64,000 nt of DNA from Balneolaceae bacterium (GTDB lineage Bacteria; Bacteroidota; Rhodothermia; Balneolales; Balneolaceae), in NCBI GenBank assembly GCA_007693745.1, contig REDA01000006.1, positions 1 to 64,000 on the forward strand, read 5' to 3'. Shown piece after piece: positions 37,313 to 45,154 of the stretch. Numbering within the stretch: the first letter of the stretch is position 1; every line of letters starts with the position of its first letter. The notes below the pieces were generated by a model. It was not told where the DNA came from and did no database searches. It worked only from the letters and a program-made list of their open reading frames with translations. The translations under genes and the position numbers were made by a program.

Positions 37313-38623
37313 TCAAAACTGAAGCAGGGCAACACGGTTTAATAGTTCTTTTACTCCCGGATTTCCGGGCGATCCCAGATGGGTGTAGCTACTCATAATT
37401 TCATCCCAGTTCAGAGCAGTTTCCGTTTCACTCTTTCCCTTTACAACTCTGTAGGCTTCGCGGAAACTAATACCCTCTTCACGCACCAGCCTGTAGGCCT
37501 GCTCTGCGGCAAAGAGTTCGGATGTACAGGCCTGCCTTAACGCTTCCGGGTTGGGCTTCATGTGGGTAATGAGAAGCCTGACGGCATCCAGGATCTCAAG
37601 GGATTGACGGAAGGCCAGGATTACCGGCTCTTTGGTGAGCTGCAGATCCCGGTGATAACCACTGGTGAGGTTGGAGGTGAGTGCCTGGAGTGTGGCAGAA
37701 GAGCCGCACAGTTCGGCATGGCGACCGCGGATCAGCTCGGCAAGATCGGGATTTTTTTTCTGTGGCATAATGGATGAACCGGTGGTGATCTCTTCATGGA
37801 GCTGAAAATAGGGAAAGCCTTCCCCGCTGAAGAGGATCACATCCGAGGCAAACCGGCTGATCACCGATGTAACAGCCTGAAGGTACTGAACCAGCTGTAA
37901 TTCGGTCCACCCCCTGGAGAGCTGTGCGGTGGTGGAGCAGAAAAAGGGGAGATCAAACCCGAGTTCTTCAGCTTCTTCGGGGCGGTTGATGGGAAATGTG
38001 GTGCCGAAACCGGCCGCCGTGCCCAGGGGTGAGCGGCTGATCAGAGACCGGATGCCGGGGGAGGCTTCAAGCTGACAGACCAGAAGTTCGGCATAGCCAC
38101 CCGCCCAGAGTGCCACGCTGCTGAGCATCGCCTTCCGGGTGTGGGTAAAACCCGGCATCGGGAGGGCGGAATGCGCACCGGCAAACTCGAGAAGCAGCAG
38201 TGCGGTATCCCGCATCGATCCCAGCACTTCATTCAGCTTCTCTTTTTCAAAAAGACGCAAAGCTGTTAACACCTGATCGTTTCTGGATCGTCCGGTATGG
38301 ATCTTTTTCCCCGTTTCTCCAATCATCTCCACCAGATAATTCTCAATGGCTGTATGCATGTCTTCATCCTGAATCCGAATCACAAACTCCCCCCGTTCCC
38401 ACAGTTTTTGCAGTTCAGAAAGGGAGGCCCTGATTGAAACGAGCTCCTCGCCGGAAAGCACGCCGGCCTTTTGGAGTGCGGCCGCATGCACAGCCGAGGC
38501 TTTCAGGTCGAAGGGAACCAGTTCCTGGTCCAGCAGATAATCCCGCCCCACTGTAAAAGTTTCCATTTTCACTTTTGCATCGCTCCGATGCCCGTCATGA
38601 TCACTATCCCAAAGTTTCGACAT
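37313..38623 (-). CDS. argH: Argininosuccinate lyase
   Basis: Last enzyme of arginine synthesis: argininosuccinate to arginine and fumarate. The fumarase/aspartase superfamily signature GSSIMPQKKNP is exact. Other ASL blocks are IHTGRSRNDQV, MPGFTHTRKAM and SPLGTAAGFGTTF. The length of 436 residues is slightly shorter than the usual 455-465. It is the third gene of the argF-argG-argH order on the minus strand, 159 bp after argG. Confidence 0.96.
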   Translation of the reverse strand: MSKLWDSDHDGHRSDAKVKMETFTVGRDYLLDQELVPFDLKASAVHAAALQKAGVLSGEELVSIRASLSELQKLWERGEFVIRIQDEDMHTAIENYLVEMIGETGKKIHTGRSRNDQVLTALRLFEKEKLNEVLGSMRDTALLLLEFAGAHSALPMPGFTHTRKAMLSSVALWAGGYAELLVCQLEASPGIRSLISRSPLGTAAGFGTTFPINRPEEAEELGFDLPFFCSTTAQLSRGWTELQLVQYLQAVTSVISRFASDVILFSGEGFPYFQLHEEITTGSSIMPQKKNPDLAELIRGRHAELCGSSATLQALTSNLTSGYHRDLQLTKEPVILAFRQSLEILDAVRLLITHMKPNPEALRQACTSELFAAEQAYRLVREEGISFREAYRVVKGKSETETALNWDEIMSSYTHLGSPGNPGVKELLNRVALLQF

Positions 38624-38782
38624 GGTTTAATCTACCCGTTTTACATTTACGATTGGTTGCGCGGATGGTTCATGAGTTTTATACGTTTTCGAAGATGCAT
38701 TGATACCCCGTCGTATAAACGAATAAACGGTTAAACGGATAAACCCATAAACCAAACATCCTCTTTCGTATCTTCTCTATTC

Positions 38783-40042
38783 CTACTCTGAAAGCTGCTT
38801 TTTAAGCTGGTAAGCCGTCTTCTGAGGCAGATTCCAGAGTTCAATGAAACCGGCAGAAGCGTTCTGATTGAATGCAGCCGATTTATTGAAGGTAGCCAGA
38901 TTTTCATCAAAGAGAGAATGGGGCGACGTCAGGGCCACCACATCGCAATTCCCCTTGTAGAGCCTTAAAGTTACCTCACCGGTCACCTTTTTGTTCTGTT
39001 CATTGATATAAGCCCGGATATTGTCGAGCACAGGCTCAAAATATTTAGCGCCATATACCAGATAAGCCCATTTCTGGTCCATCAGGGTTTTCATCTCATT
39101 CTCTTCTCTGGTTGAGACCAGCTGCTCCAGGTTTTTATGAGCCTGAATCAGAATATGGGCAGCAGGGTTTTCATAGACCCCCCGGACCTTCAGGCCCACT
39201 ACACGATCTTCAATCAGGTGAAAACAGCCGACAGCGTGCTCTCCTCCGATCTTGTTGAGACTCTGGATCAACTCTGTTTTTGGATAGGCCGTGCCGTCGA
39301 GTGTTACCGGTATTCCCTTTTCAAACCCGATTTTAACCAGTTTTTCTTCATCAGGTGCCTGTTTCGGGGTTTTGCACCATTTCAGGATATTTTCGAGGGG
39401 CGGAATCAGTTCGGGTTTTTCAATTTCTCCTCCTTCGGCAGTATTGACCCACATATTTTCATCGTAGGAATAGGGATTCTTTTTGGTCTGTTCAACAGGG
39501 ATACCGTGTTTTATGGCATACTCGATCTCTTCTTCCCGTCCCATGCCCCACTCCCGCACCGGCGCAATGGTTTTCAGTTCCGGGTTGAGAGTTGTGATAT
39601 AGCTTTCAAACCGCACCTGGTCATTTCCCTTGCCGGTACACCCGTGTGCAATCACCTCACACCCGAATTCTGCCGCAAACTGAACAGCCAGTTTCGAAAT
39701 GACAACCCGGCCAAGCGGACATCCCAGAGCATAGCCTCCCTGATAATCGGCGTTGGCCTTCACCGCTTCAGCGCAAAGTTCGGCAAATTCAGGTTTTGCA
39801 TCGTAAACAATGACCTCTTTGGCACCCAGCCGAAGCCCCTTTTTCCGGATCTCTTCCAGATTGTCTGCCCTTTGGCCAATATCCACGGTGAGGGCAATCA
39901 CCTCACATTGATACTCCTCCTGGATCCATTTGATCATGACACTGGTGTCGAGTCCGCCGGAATAGAGAAGCAGGCACCGGTTGAAGGTTCCCTTTTCAGC
40001 TTCGTGGGATGCGACTTTTTTGTAGGTTGTTCCTTGTTCCAT
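38783..40042 (-). CDS. argG: Argininosuccinate synthase
   Basis: Joins citrulline and aspartate with ATP to give argininosuccinate. The PP-loop YSGGLDTSVM is near the N-terminus, after a short extension of about 25 residues. Other recognised blocks are AHGCTGKGNDQVRFE, APVREWGMGREEE and KNPYSYDENMWVNTAEGGE. The 419 residues fit the type-II-like form found in Bacteroidota. It starts 71 bp after argF and belongs to the arginine operon controlled by the leader at 41144-41280. Confidence 0.96.
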   Translation of the reverse strand: MEQGTTYKKVASHEAEKGTFNRCLLLYSGGLDTSVMIKWIQEEYQCEVIALTVDIGQRADNLEEIRKKGLRLGAKEVIVYDAKPEFAELCAEAVKANADYQGGYALGCPLGRVVISKLAVQFAAEFGCEVIAHGCTGKGNDQVRFESYITTLNPELKTIAPVREWGMGREEEIEYAIKHGIPVEQTKKNPYSYDENMWVNTAEGGEIEKPELIPPLENILKWCKTPKQAPDEEKLVKIGFEKGIPVTLDGTAYPKTELIQSLNKIGGEHAVGCFHLIEDRVVGLKVRGVYENPAAHILIQAHKNLEQLVSTREENEMKTLMDQKWAYLVYGAKYFEPVLDNIRAYINEQNKKVTGEVTLRLYKGNCDVVALTSPHSLFDENLATFNKSAAFNQNASAGFIELWNLPQKTAYQLKKQLSE

Positions 40043-40113
40043 AATAATTCTGATATCGAGTTTACTTGTTTAGGTTTTGTTTAAAACGTGGGATGAGCAG
40101 AGCCGGAGCTCTT

Positions 40114-41061
40114 TTACGGATGGTGTGTCCCGTTTCGGGTGAAGATGGCAGCAAATACGCCGAGCGAGACAATCATCCGGTTTTTTGCCTGCTGATAGAT
40201 CCAGGATTCGGGGTGGTCGATCACTGCATCTGTCACTTCAATTCCCCGGTGTGCCGGCAGACAATGCATAAAACCGGTATGGTTTTTTCCGGTTGCAGAG
40301 AAGAGTTTTTCGTTTACCTGATAGGGCTCGAAATGCATGATTTTATCCTCATAAAGGTGCTCTTCACCCATGGATATAAAGGTATCGGTATAGATGACAT
40401 CGCTCCCTTTAACGGCTTGAAAAGGATCTGAAGTTGCCGTAAACGAACCTCCATGTTCAACGGCAAGAAGTGAGAAGTAGCTCAGGTTGTCCTGACTCCA
40501 GGAGTAGTTTTCAGGTCCGCTGAATTTCATCTGATACCCCATTTTTAAACCAATTTCCGTCAGGGAAAAAGCCACGTTATTCGCATCTCCGACAAAAGTG
40601 ATGGTGAGATCATCTTTTCCGGGAAATTTTTGCTGAATGGTCAGAAGGTCGGCCAGTGCCTGCATGGGATGGTGAAGATTGCAGAGCGCATTGATAACAG
40701 GAATGGTACCGTACTGGCTCATTTTTTCAAGACTGGTATGCGAATAGACTCTTGCAAAGAGGGCGTCGCACCACTGAGAAACGTTCATCATGGCGTCCTG
40801 GAGAGACTCCCGGCTTGTGAAGGGAACCGCCTTACCGTTTGCGAAAAGAAGATCCGATTCAATATGCACCACATCGCCGCCGAGCCGGTTGATGGCCACT
40901 TCCGTCCCGATTTTGGTTCTCAGTGATGGTTTCTCAAAAACAAAGCCGATATTTTTACCCGAGAGCAGGGGCTGAGGTGACTGATGCAGCTTCAGGCTTC
41001 GCTCCAGGATGGATTCAATTTCCTCAGGTTCCAGTTCGCCGATAGTTAGAAAATCTTTCAT
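40114..41061 (-). CDS. argF: Ornithine carbamoyltransferase
   Basis: Makes citrulline from ornithine and carbamoyl phosphate. The carbamoyl-phosphate loop is EKPSLRTKIG (S-L-R-T in place of S-T-R-T, a variant also found in other family members). The second site is LHHPMQALADLLT. The ornithine-loop TDTFISMGEE keeps the SMG motif of ornithine-specific enzymes, and HCLPAHRG is the usual C-terminal signature. These argue for ornithine over the acetyl- or succinylornithine used in some Bacteroidota, but that is inference. 315 residues is normal. It is the first structural gene after the arginine leader and terminator. Confidence 0.92.
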   Translation of the reverse strand: MKDFLTIGELEPEEIESILERSLKLHQSPQPLLSGKNIGFVFEKPSLRTKIGTEVAINRLGGDVVHIESDLLFANGKAVPFTSRESLQDAMMNVSQWCDALFARVYSHTSLEKMSQYGTIPVINALCNLHHPMQALADLLTIQQKFPGKDDLTITFVGDANNVAFSLTEIGLKMGYQMKFSGPENYSWSQDNLSYFSLLAVEHGGSFTATSDPFQAVKGSDVIYTDTFISMGEEHLYEDKIMHFEPYQVNEKLFSATGKNHTGFMHCLPAHRGIEVTDAVIDHPESWIYQQAKNRMIVSLGVFAAIFTRNGTHHP

Positions 41062-41143
41062 AAGTTTGTTGAATATGTAAACGATTGAGTTGTTCTTTTT
41101 CCGGGAGGGCGGGGGCAGGGATTTCAGTTCCGGAGTGACTGAT

Positions 41144-41179
41144 AAAAAAAAAGCCCGCTCAGTTTGAAGTGAGCGGGCT
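41144..41179 (-). terminator. Leader terminator (attenuator) upstream of argF
   Basis: On the minus strand AGCCCGCTCA (41179-41170), loop CTTCAAAC, TGAGCGGGCT (41161-41152), then eight T (41151-41144). The 10-bp stem is perfect. It stops a minus-strand transcript about 80 bp before the argF start codon, and there is no gene upstream on that strand that it would otherwise serve. It is therefore best read as the terminator of an attenuator. Confidence 0.92.
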
Positions 41180-41195
41180 GGTGTTTAAATCCCTG

Positions 41196-41219
41196 GCAGT
41201 CTGTGGACTGCACACATTT
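41196..41219 (-). promoter_or_regulatory. Leader RNA hairpin and long-range pairing arm
   Basis: On the minus strand GCAGTC-CACA-GACTGC (41211-41196) forms a perfect 6-bp hairpin. Directly before it AAATGTGT (41219-41212) is complementary to ACACATTT (41267-41260) inside the leader peptide codons. This gives a long-range 8-bp pairing that encloses the arginine codons. These are candidate pause and switch elements of the attenuator. Confidence 0.6.
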
Positions 41220-41220
41220 T

Positions 41221-41280
41221 TCACACGCCCGACGGGCGACGGCGGCGAACTGCTAAGACAAATGTGTAAATCTTTTTCAT
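41221..41280 (-). CDS. Arginine leader peptide of the argFGH operon
   Basis: A 19-codon frame, MKKIYTFVLAVRRRRPSGV, with ATG at 41280-41278 and TGA at 41223-41221. Codons 12-15 (41247-41236) are four consecutive arginine codons, CGC CGC CGT CGC. It is followed within 42 nt by an intrinsic terminator and then by argF. This is the layout of amino-acid attenuators such as those of his, trp and leu operons: low arginyl-tRNA would stall the ribosome on the Arg run and keep the terminator from forming. A 5-bp hairpin CGCCC-GTC-GGGCG (41238-41226) begins in the last Arg codon. When its left arm is covered, CGGGC could pair with GCCCG of the terminator's left arm. No Shine-Dalgarno site precedes the ATG, as elsewhere here. 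Confidence 0.8.
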   Translation of the reverse strand: MKKIYTFVLAVRRRRPSGV

Positions 41281-41648
41281 GATTTCGAATTTGGACTTTT
41301 TTCAGTTAAAAAGCAACAGATTTTTAAAAATAGATGCAGGAAGGAGTTTTTCTCTGATGAAAGTATCTCACATCGCCGGAAGGCGGGAAGAGTCAATCAT
41401 TAGAGCACAGGCCCCCTGTACCTCAATCTGTGACAGCTGCCTTGTTTTAGGGTGATTTAAACTGAGAGCAGCAAAATTTTTATCTGAGAAGGGTGTAAAC
41501 AGCGCATTGCGACCAACCCGATCCGTTCGGTTGAGTTTGAGCAGAACGATCCGGATGCATCAATTTAACCTGAAATTAGCTATATTTACAGTTCCTGATT
41601 TGGGTCGGAGTTGCGGAACCCTGCACTCTTTTTTTTAATTTAGTTACT
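41281..41648. other. Divergent promoter region of the arg leader and nfeD
   Basis: Transcripts must start here for the minus-strand arginine leader (ATG at 41280) and the plus-strand NfeD gene (ATG at 41649). The 60 bp before each start are A/T-rich, but no promoter box could be assigned with confidence. No gene-like frame was found. Confidence 0.4.
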
Positions 41649-42986
41649 ATGATCAATAAACAAATTTTGTTATCTCTGCTGCTTCTGATTACAGGTACTG
41701 CTTTCGTTTTGCAGGATTCTGATTCTGAAATCCTCCCGGAAGAGCCGGCGGAGACAACGGTGAGTGTGATTCGTGTGGATGGTATCATCGGCCCGACCAG
41801 CTCCCAGTATATCACCCGTGGCCTTGGCAAATCGATTCAGAATGGAGATGAAGCCTTAATTATTGTACTGGATACACCCGGCGGACTGCTGGACTCTACA
41901 CAGGAAATCGTTCAAACCCTGCTTGGGACTGAGCACCCGACAGTGGTTTATGTCTCTCCCAGCGGAGCCAATGCGGGAAGTGCCGGGACATTTATTACCC
42001 TGGCCGCGCATATCGCAGCGATGGCACCTGCCACGAACATAGGAGCAGCTTCTCCGGTTTCCATGGGGGGCGGAGAGATGGATACCGTTGCGCAGAAAAA
42101 GATTTTCAACTTCTCCGAGAGCTTTATTGAGTCGATCGCGGAGGAGAGGGGGCGCAATACAGAATGGGCCAAACTGGCCGTCAGTGATGGCGCTTCCATT
42201 ACAGCAAATGAAGCCCTGGAGCTGAATGTGATCGATCTGATCGCAGATAATTTGCAGGATCTGCTTGAAAAAATTGACGGAATGGATGTGGATGGCCGTA
42301 TTCTGGTCACAAAAAATGCCACGCCTGTCGAGATTCCCCGAACGCTGGCTGAGATTTTCTTTAGTTTTATCATCCGTCCCGAAGTGATGCTGATCCTTAC
42401 TCTTATCGCCATTTACGGAATCATCGGAGAGGTAACCAATCCGGGAGGTATTGTACCCGGGGTATCGGGTGTGATTGCACTGATCCTGCTCCTCTACGGA
42501 GTTGCCGCAATGCCGATCAACATGGCCGGGTTTCTGCTTATTGGGCTCGCCATCATTCTGTTTATTGCGGAAGCATTTACGCCCGCATTTGGTTTGCTGA
42601 TCGGGGCGGGAGCCGTTTCATTCTTTCTCGGCGCGCTGATGCTCTTCCAGGACCTTCCCGCAGAGATACAGCTCTCTCTCTACTGGCTCATACCCGCAAC
42701 CCTGCTTACCGCGGCATTTTTTGGATGGATTGTTACCTATGCGATCAAATCTCTGTTTAAACCCCCGGTGACGGGACTGGAATCAAGTTATGGCAAACGG
42801 GCAGATGTAACCGATTCAATCTCCCCGGGTCAGCCGGGACGCGTATTTTTTGACGGAGAGTACTGGACGGCTGAAAGTGATTCAGAGATCAGGGAAGGAG
42901 AAAAAGCCGAAATTGTGGAGTACAGGGGGTTGAGGGTGATTGTGAAGCCTTTTGCTCCGGCAAAAAAGGACGTTTCAGGGAAGTAG
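41649..42986 (+). CDS. NfeD-family membrane serine protease (long form)
   Basis: Membrane-bound ClpP-class protease. Signal-like N-terminus (ILLSLLLLITGTAFVL), then the ClpP-like domain: PSGANAGSAGTFITLAAH with probable nucleophile Ser111, and the general-base lysine expected in VAQKKIFN. Four to five membrane helices follow (about residues 235-370), then a C-terminal OB-fold NfeD domain (GKRADVTDSISPGQPGRVFF). The adjacent slipin gene at 43133 is the classical partner; in archaeal homologues the protease cleaves the stomatin C-terminus. Role in bacteria is membrane-quality or microdomain related. Confidence 0.93.
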   Translation: MINKQILLSLLLLITGTAFVLQDSDSEILPEEPAETTVSVIRVDGIIGPTSSQYITRGLGKSIQNGDEALIIVLDTPGGLLDSTQEIVQTLLGTEHPTVVYVSPSGANAGSAGTFITLAAHIAAMAPATNIGAASPVSMGGGEMDTVAQKKIFNFSESFIESIAEERGRNTEWAKLAVSDGASITANEALELNVIDLIADNLQDLLEKIDGMDVDGRILVTKNATPVEIPRTLAEIFFSFIIRPEVMLILTLIAIYGIIGEVTNPGGIVPGVSGVIALILLLYGVAAMPINMAGFLLIGLAIILFIAEAFTPAFGLLIGAGAVSFFLGALMLFQDLPAEIQLSLYWLIPATLLTAAFFGWIVTYAIKSLFKPPVTGLESSYGKRADVTDSISPGQPGRVFFDGEYWTAESDSEIREGEKAEIVEYRGLRVIVKPFAPAKKDVSGK

Positions 42987-43132
42987 AATCATCGGATTTC
43001 TTGCCTGAGAAGGCAGCTGCTGTGCCTTTTCAGTGCAGAATACCGGGAGCCCCCGACTATAGAGGGGCGGATCGAACCCGATGAAAAATTTATCAATAAC
43101 AACAATAATGAATAAACAAATGGTGAAAAATT

Positions 43133-43909
43133 ATGACTGATCCGGGAGCATTAACCAACATGCTGGTATGGGTTATCACACTGGTGATTTTCCTGTCGGT
43201 AATATTGCCGCAGGTATTCAAAATAATGAGGGAATATGAGCGTGGTGTTGTATTCCGTCTTGGAAAATTTCAAAGCACAAAAGGGCCGGGACTTATCATT
43301 CTGATCCCCTTTATTGATAAAGTGGAACGGGTGGATCTTCGGGTTCTAACCATCAATGTGGAAAGGCAGGAGGTGATTACCAAAGACAACGTCACCGTTA
43401 ATGTAGATGCCATCACCTTTTTCCGGGTAGTTGATGCCGAAAAAGCGGTGATTCAGGTAGAGCGTTATATCGCAGCTACATCCATGCTTGCACAGACCAC
43501 CCTAAGGAGTGTGCTCGGGCAGTTTGAACTGGATGAGATTTTGAGTGACCGTGAAAAAATCAACAAGCAGATTCAGGATATCATCGACCGCCAGACCGAT
43601 CCATGGGGTATTAAAGTGGTATCGGTGGAAGTGAAAGATGTGATACTGCCCGAATCCATGAAGCGCGCCATGGCACGGCAGGCCGAGTCGGAGCGTGATC
43701 GCCGCGCTAAAGTGATTAATGCCATGGCTGAATATGAGGCAGCTACCAAACTGGTGGAAGCCGGTGCGATGATTGAGAAGACCCCGACAGCCCTTCAGCT
43801 GCGATATCTGCAGTCGATGGTTGAAATCAGCAATGAAAACTCAACCTTTACTTTTGTACCCCTGCCGATGGACTTTATGGATGCATTCCGTCCGAAGAGT
43901 AAGAAATAG
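43133..43909 (+). CDS. Slipin (stomatin/SPFH-domain membrane protein)
   Basis: 258 residues with one N-terminal membrane helix ([19 protein letters not shown]) and a cytoplasmic SPFH/band-7 domain: [41 protein letters not shown], and the oligomerisation helix with [20 protein letters not shown]. The C-terminal [13 protein letters not shown] resembles the hydrophobic stretch cleaved by NfeD proteases. It follows NfeD by 146 bp and is closed by a terminator at 43929, so the two probably form a transcription unit. Confidence 0.95.
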   Translation: MTDPGALTNMLVWVITLVIFLSVILPQVFKIMREYERGVVFRLGKFQSTKGPGLIILIPFIDKVERVDLRVLTINVERQEVITKDNVTVNVDAITFFRVVDAEKAVIQVERYIAATSMLAQTTLRSVLGQFELDEILSDREKINKQIQDIIDRQTDPWGIKVVSVEVKDVILPESMKRAMARQAESERDRRAKVINAMAEYEAATKLVEAGAMIEKTPTALQLRYLQSMVEISNENSTFTFVPLPMDFMDAFRPKSKK

Positions 43910-43928
43910 GGAGTATAAAACTTTCTTT

Positions 43929-43965
43929 AAAACCCGGTCAGGCATACCTGTCCGGGTTTTTTTTT
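43929..43965 (+). terminator. Intrinsic terminator after the nfeD-slipin unit
   Basis: AAAACCCGGTCAGG, loop CATA, CCTGTCCGGGTTTT with one T-T mismatch, followed by further T (nine in a row, 43957-43965). It begins 20 bp after the slipin stop codon. Confidence 0.9.
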
Positions 43966-44129
43966 GCACAGAACAGAAGTACCCCGCGAGCGGGGTATTG
44001 GCTTTTGGCGGGCAAAAATTATGTAAGGAGATCGGGAAAGTGTTGTCATTAAAGAATATCTTTTACAGGTTGTCTTAATTTCTTCAGGGAAATTCAATTT
44101 TTCTCAAATCACGTTTAACATCTCATTTT

Positions 44130-45149
44130 ATGAAATTTTATCTCCTTTCAGTCATACTGCTATTTACAATAATCACGGGCTGCTCTCCTTCAGAACCTGC
44201 AAAAGCAGAGTGGGCCCTTGCGCTCCACGGAGGGGCAGGAACCATCTCGAAAGAGATGCCGGATTCTTTAAAGGAGGCCTATTATGACGGCCTTCGGGAG
44301 GCGCTCCGGGTGGGGGAGATCATTCTTCGTGAGGGAGGGTCTGCTCTCGACGCTGTTGAGCAGGTAGTTCGGAGGCTGGAGGATAACCCGCTGTTCAATG
44401 CGGGAAAAGGCGCTGTTTTTACCCTTGAAGGAACCCATGAACTGGATGCGGCCATCATGGACGGGAGTACCCTCGCTGCAGGCGCTGTAACCGGACTGAC
44501 CACAGTAAAGAATCCGGTTTCTCTTGTACGAATGATCATGGAAGAGTCTCCCCATATCTTCTTTTCGGGTGCAGGCGCCGAAACGTTTGCTGATATGACC
44601 GGCGTGGAACGCGTTGAAAACAGCTATTTCTTTACCGAAAATCGTTACCGCCAGTGGCAGCGTACCCAAACCGGCGAGGCAACTCTGCTCAATGATCAAG
44701 AGAATTCAATTGCCGGCCCTCTGTTCACGGAAGGAGAGAAATTCGGAACTGTAGGGGCCGTTGCGCTGGATAAGAACGGGAATCTGGCTGCTGCCACATC
44801 CACCGGGGGCATGACCAACAAGCAGTTTGGCCGGGTGGGTGATGTTCCCATCATCGGCTCGGGAACCTACGCGAACAGCCTGGTAGCCGTTTCGGCAACG
44901 GGCTGGGGTGAGCAGATTATGCGGAACGTTTCTGCAGCAACCATAGCCAACTACATGGAATTTAGAAATACGAGCCTCGAAAACGCGATGCGTTTTGTAC
45001 TGAATGAACGGCTGAATCCCGGTGATGCCGGTTTTGTGGCGGTTGACAGAGAAGGCAACATCTCGATGCAGATGAACACGGCCGGCATGTACAGGGGAGC
45101 CGTAAACTCTCTTGGAGAACGCAGTGTAATGATCTGGGAAGAGGAGTAA
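44130..45149 (+). CDS. Isoaspartyl peptidase/L-asparaginase (Ntn hydrolase), lipoprotein
   Basis: N-terminal nucleophile hydrolase that releases aspartate from beta-aspartyl peptides or asparagine. Lipoprotein signal with lipobox ITGC (MKFYLLSVILLFTIITGCS). The autocleavage site FGTVGAVALD places Thr207 as the nucleophile of the beta subunit. The glycine-rich STGGMTNKQFGRVGD and GSGTYA blocks are those of the plant-type asparaginase family. 339 residues after export signal is normal. The GNAT-nitrilase gene starts 5 bp after its stop, so the two are co-transcribed. Confidence 0.94.
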   Translation: MKFYLLSVILLFTIITGCSPSEPAKAEWALALHGGAGTISKEMPDSLKEAYYDGLREALRVGEIILREGGSALDAVEQVVRRLEDNPLFNAGKGAVFTLEGTHELDAAIMDGSTLAAGAVTGLTTVKNPVSLVRMIMEESPHIFFSGAGAETFADMTGVERVENSYFFTENRYRQWQRTQTGEATLLNDQENSIAGPLFTEGEKFGTVGAVALDKNGNLAAATSTGGMTNKQFGRVGDVPIIGSGTYANSLVAVSATGWGEQIMRNVSAATIANYMEFRNTSLENAMRFVLNERLNPGDAGFVAVDREGNISMQMNTAGMYRGAVNSLGERSVMIWEEE

Positions 45150-45154
45150 GCAGT

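Noticed and set aside
39137-40084. Plus-strand frame of 315 codons opposite argG
   Set aside because: Antisense shadow of argG, which has all its signature motifs.
42987-43132. Possible riboswitch (CTGAGA-like text) before the slipin gene
   Set aside because: Only a short CTGAGA match; the other conserved parts of a TPP riboswitch and any link to thiamine genes are missing.
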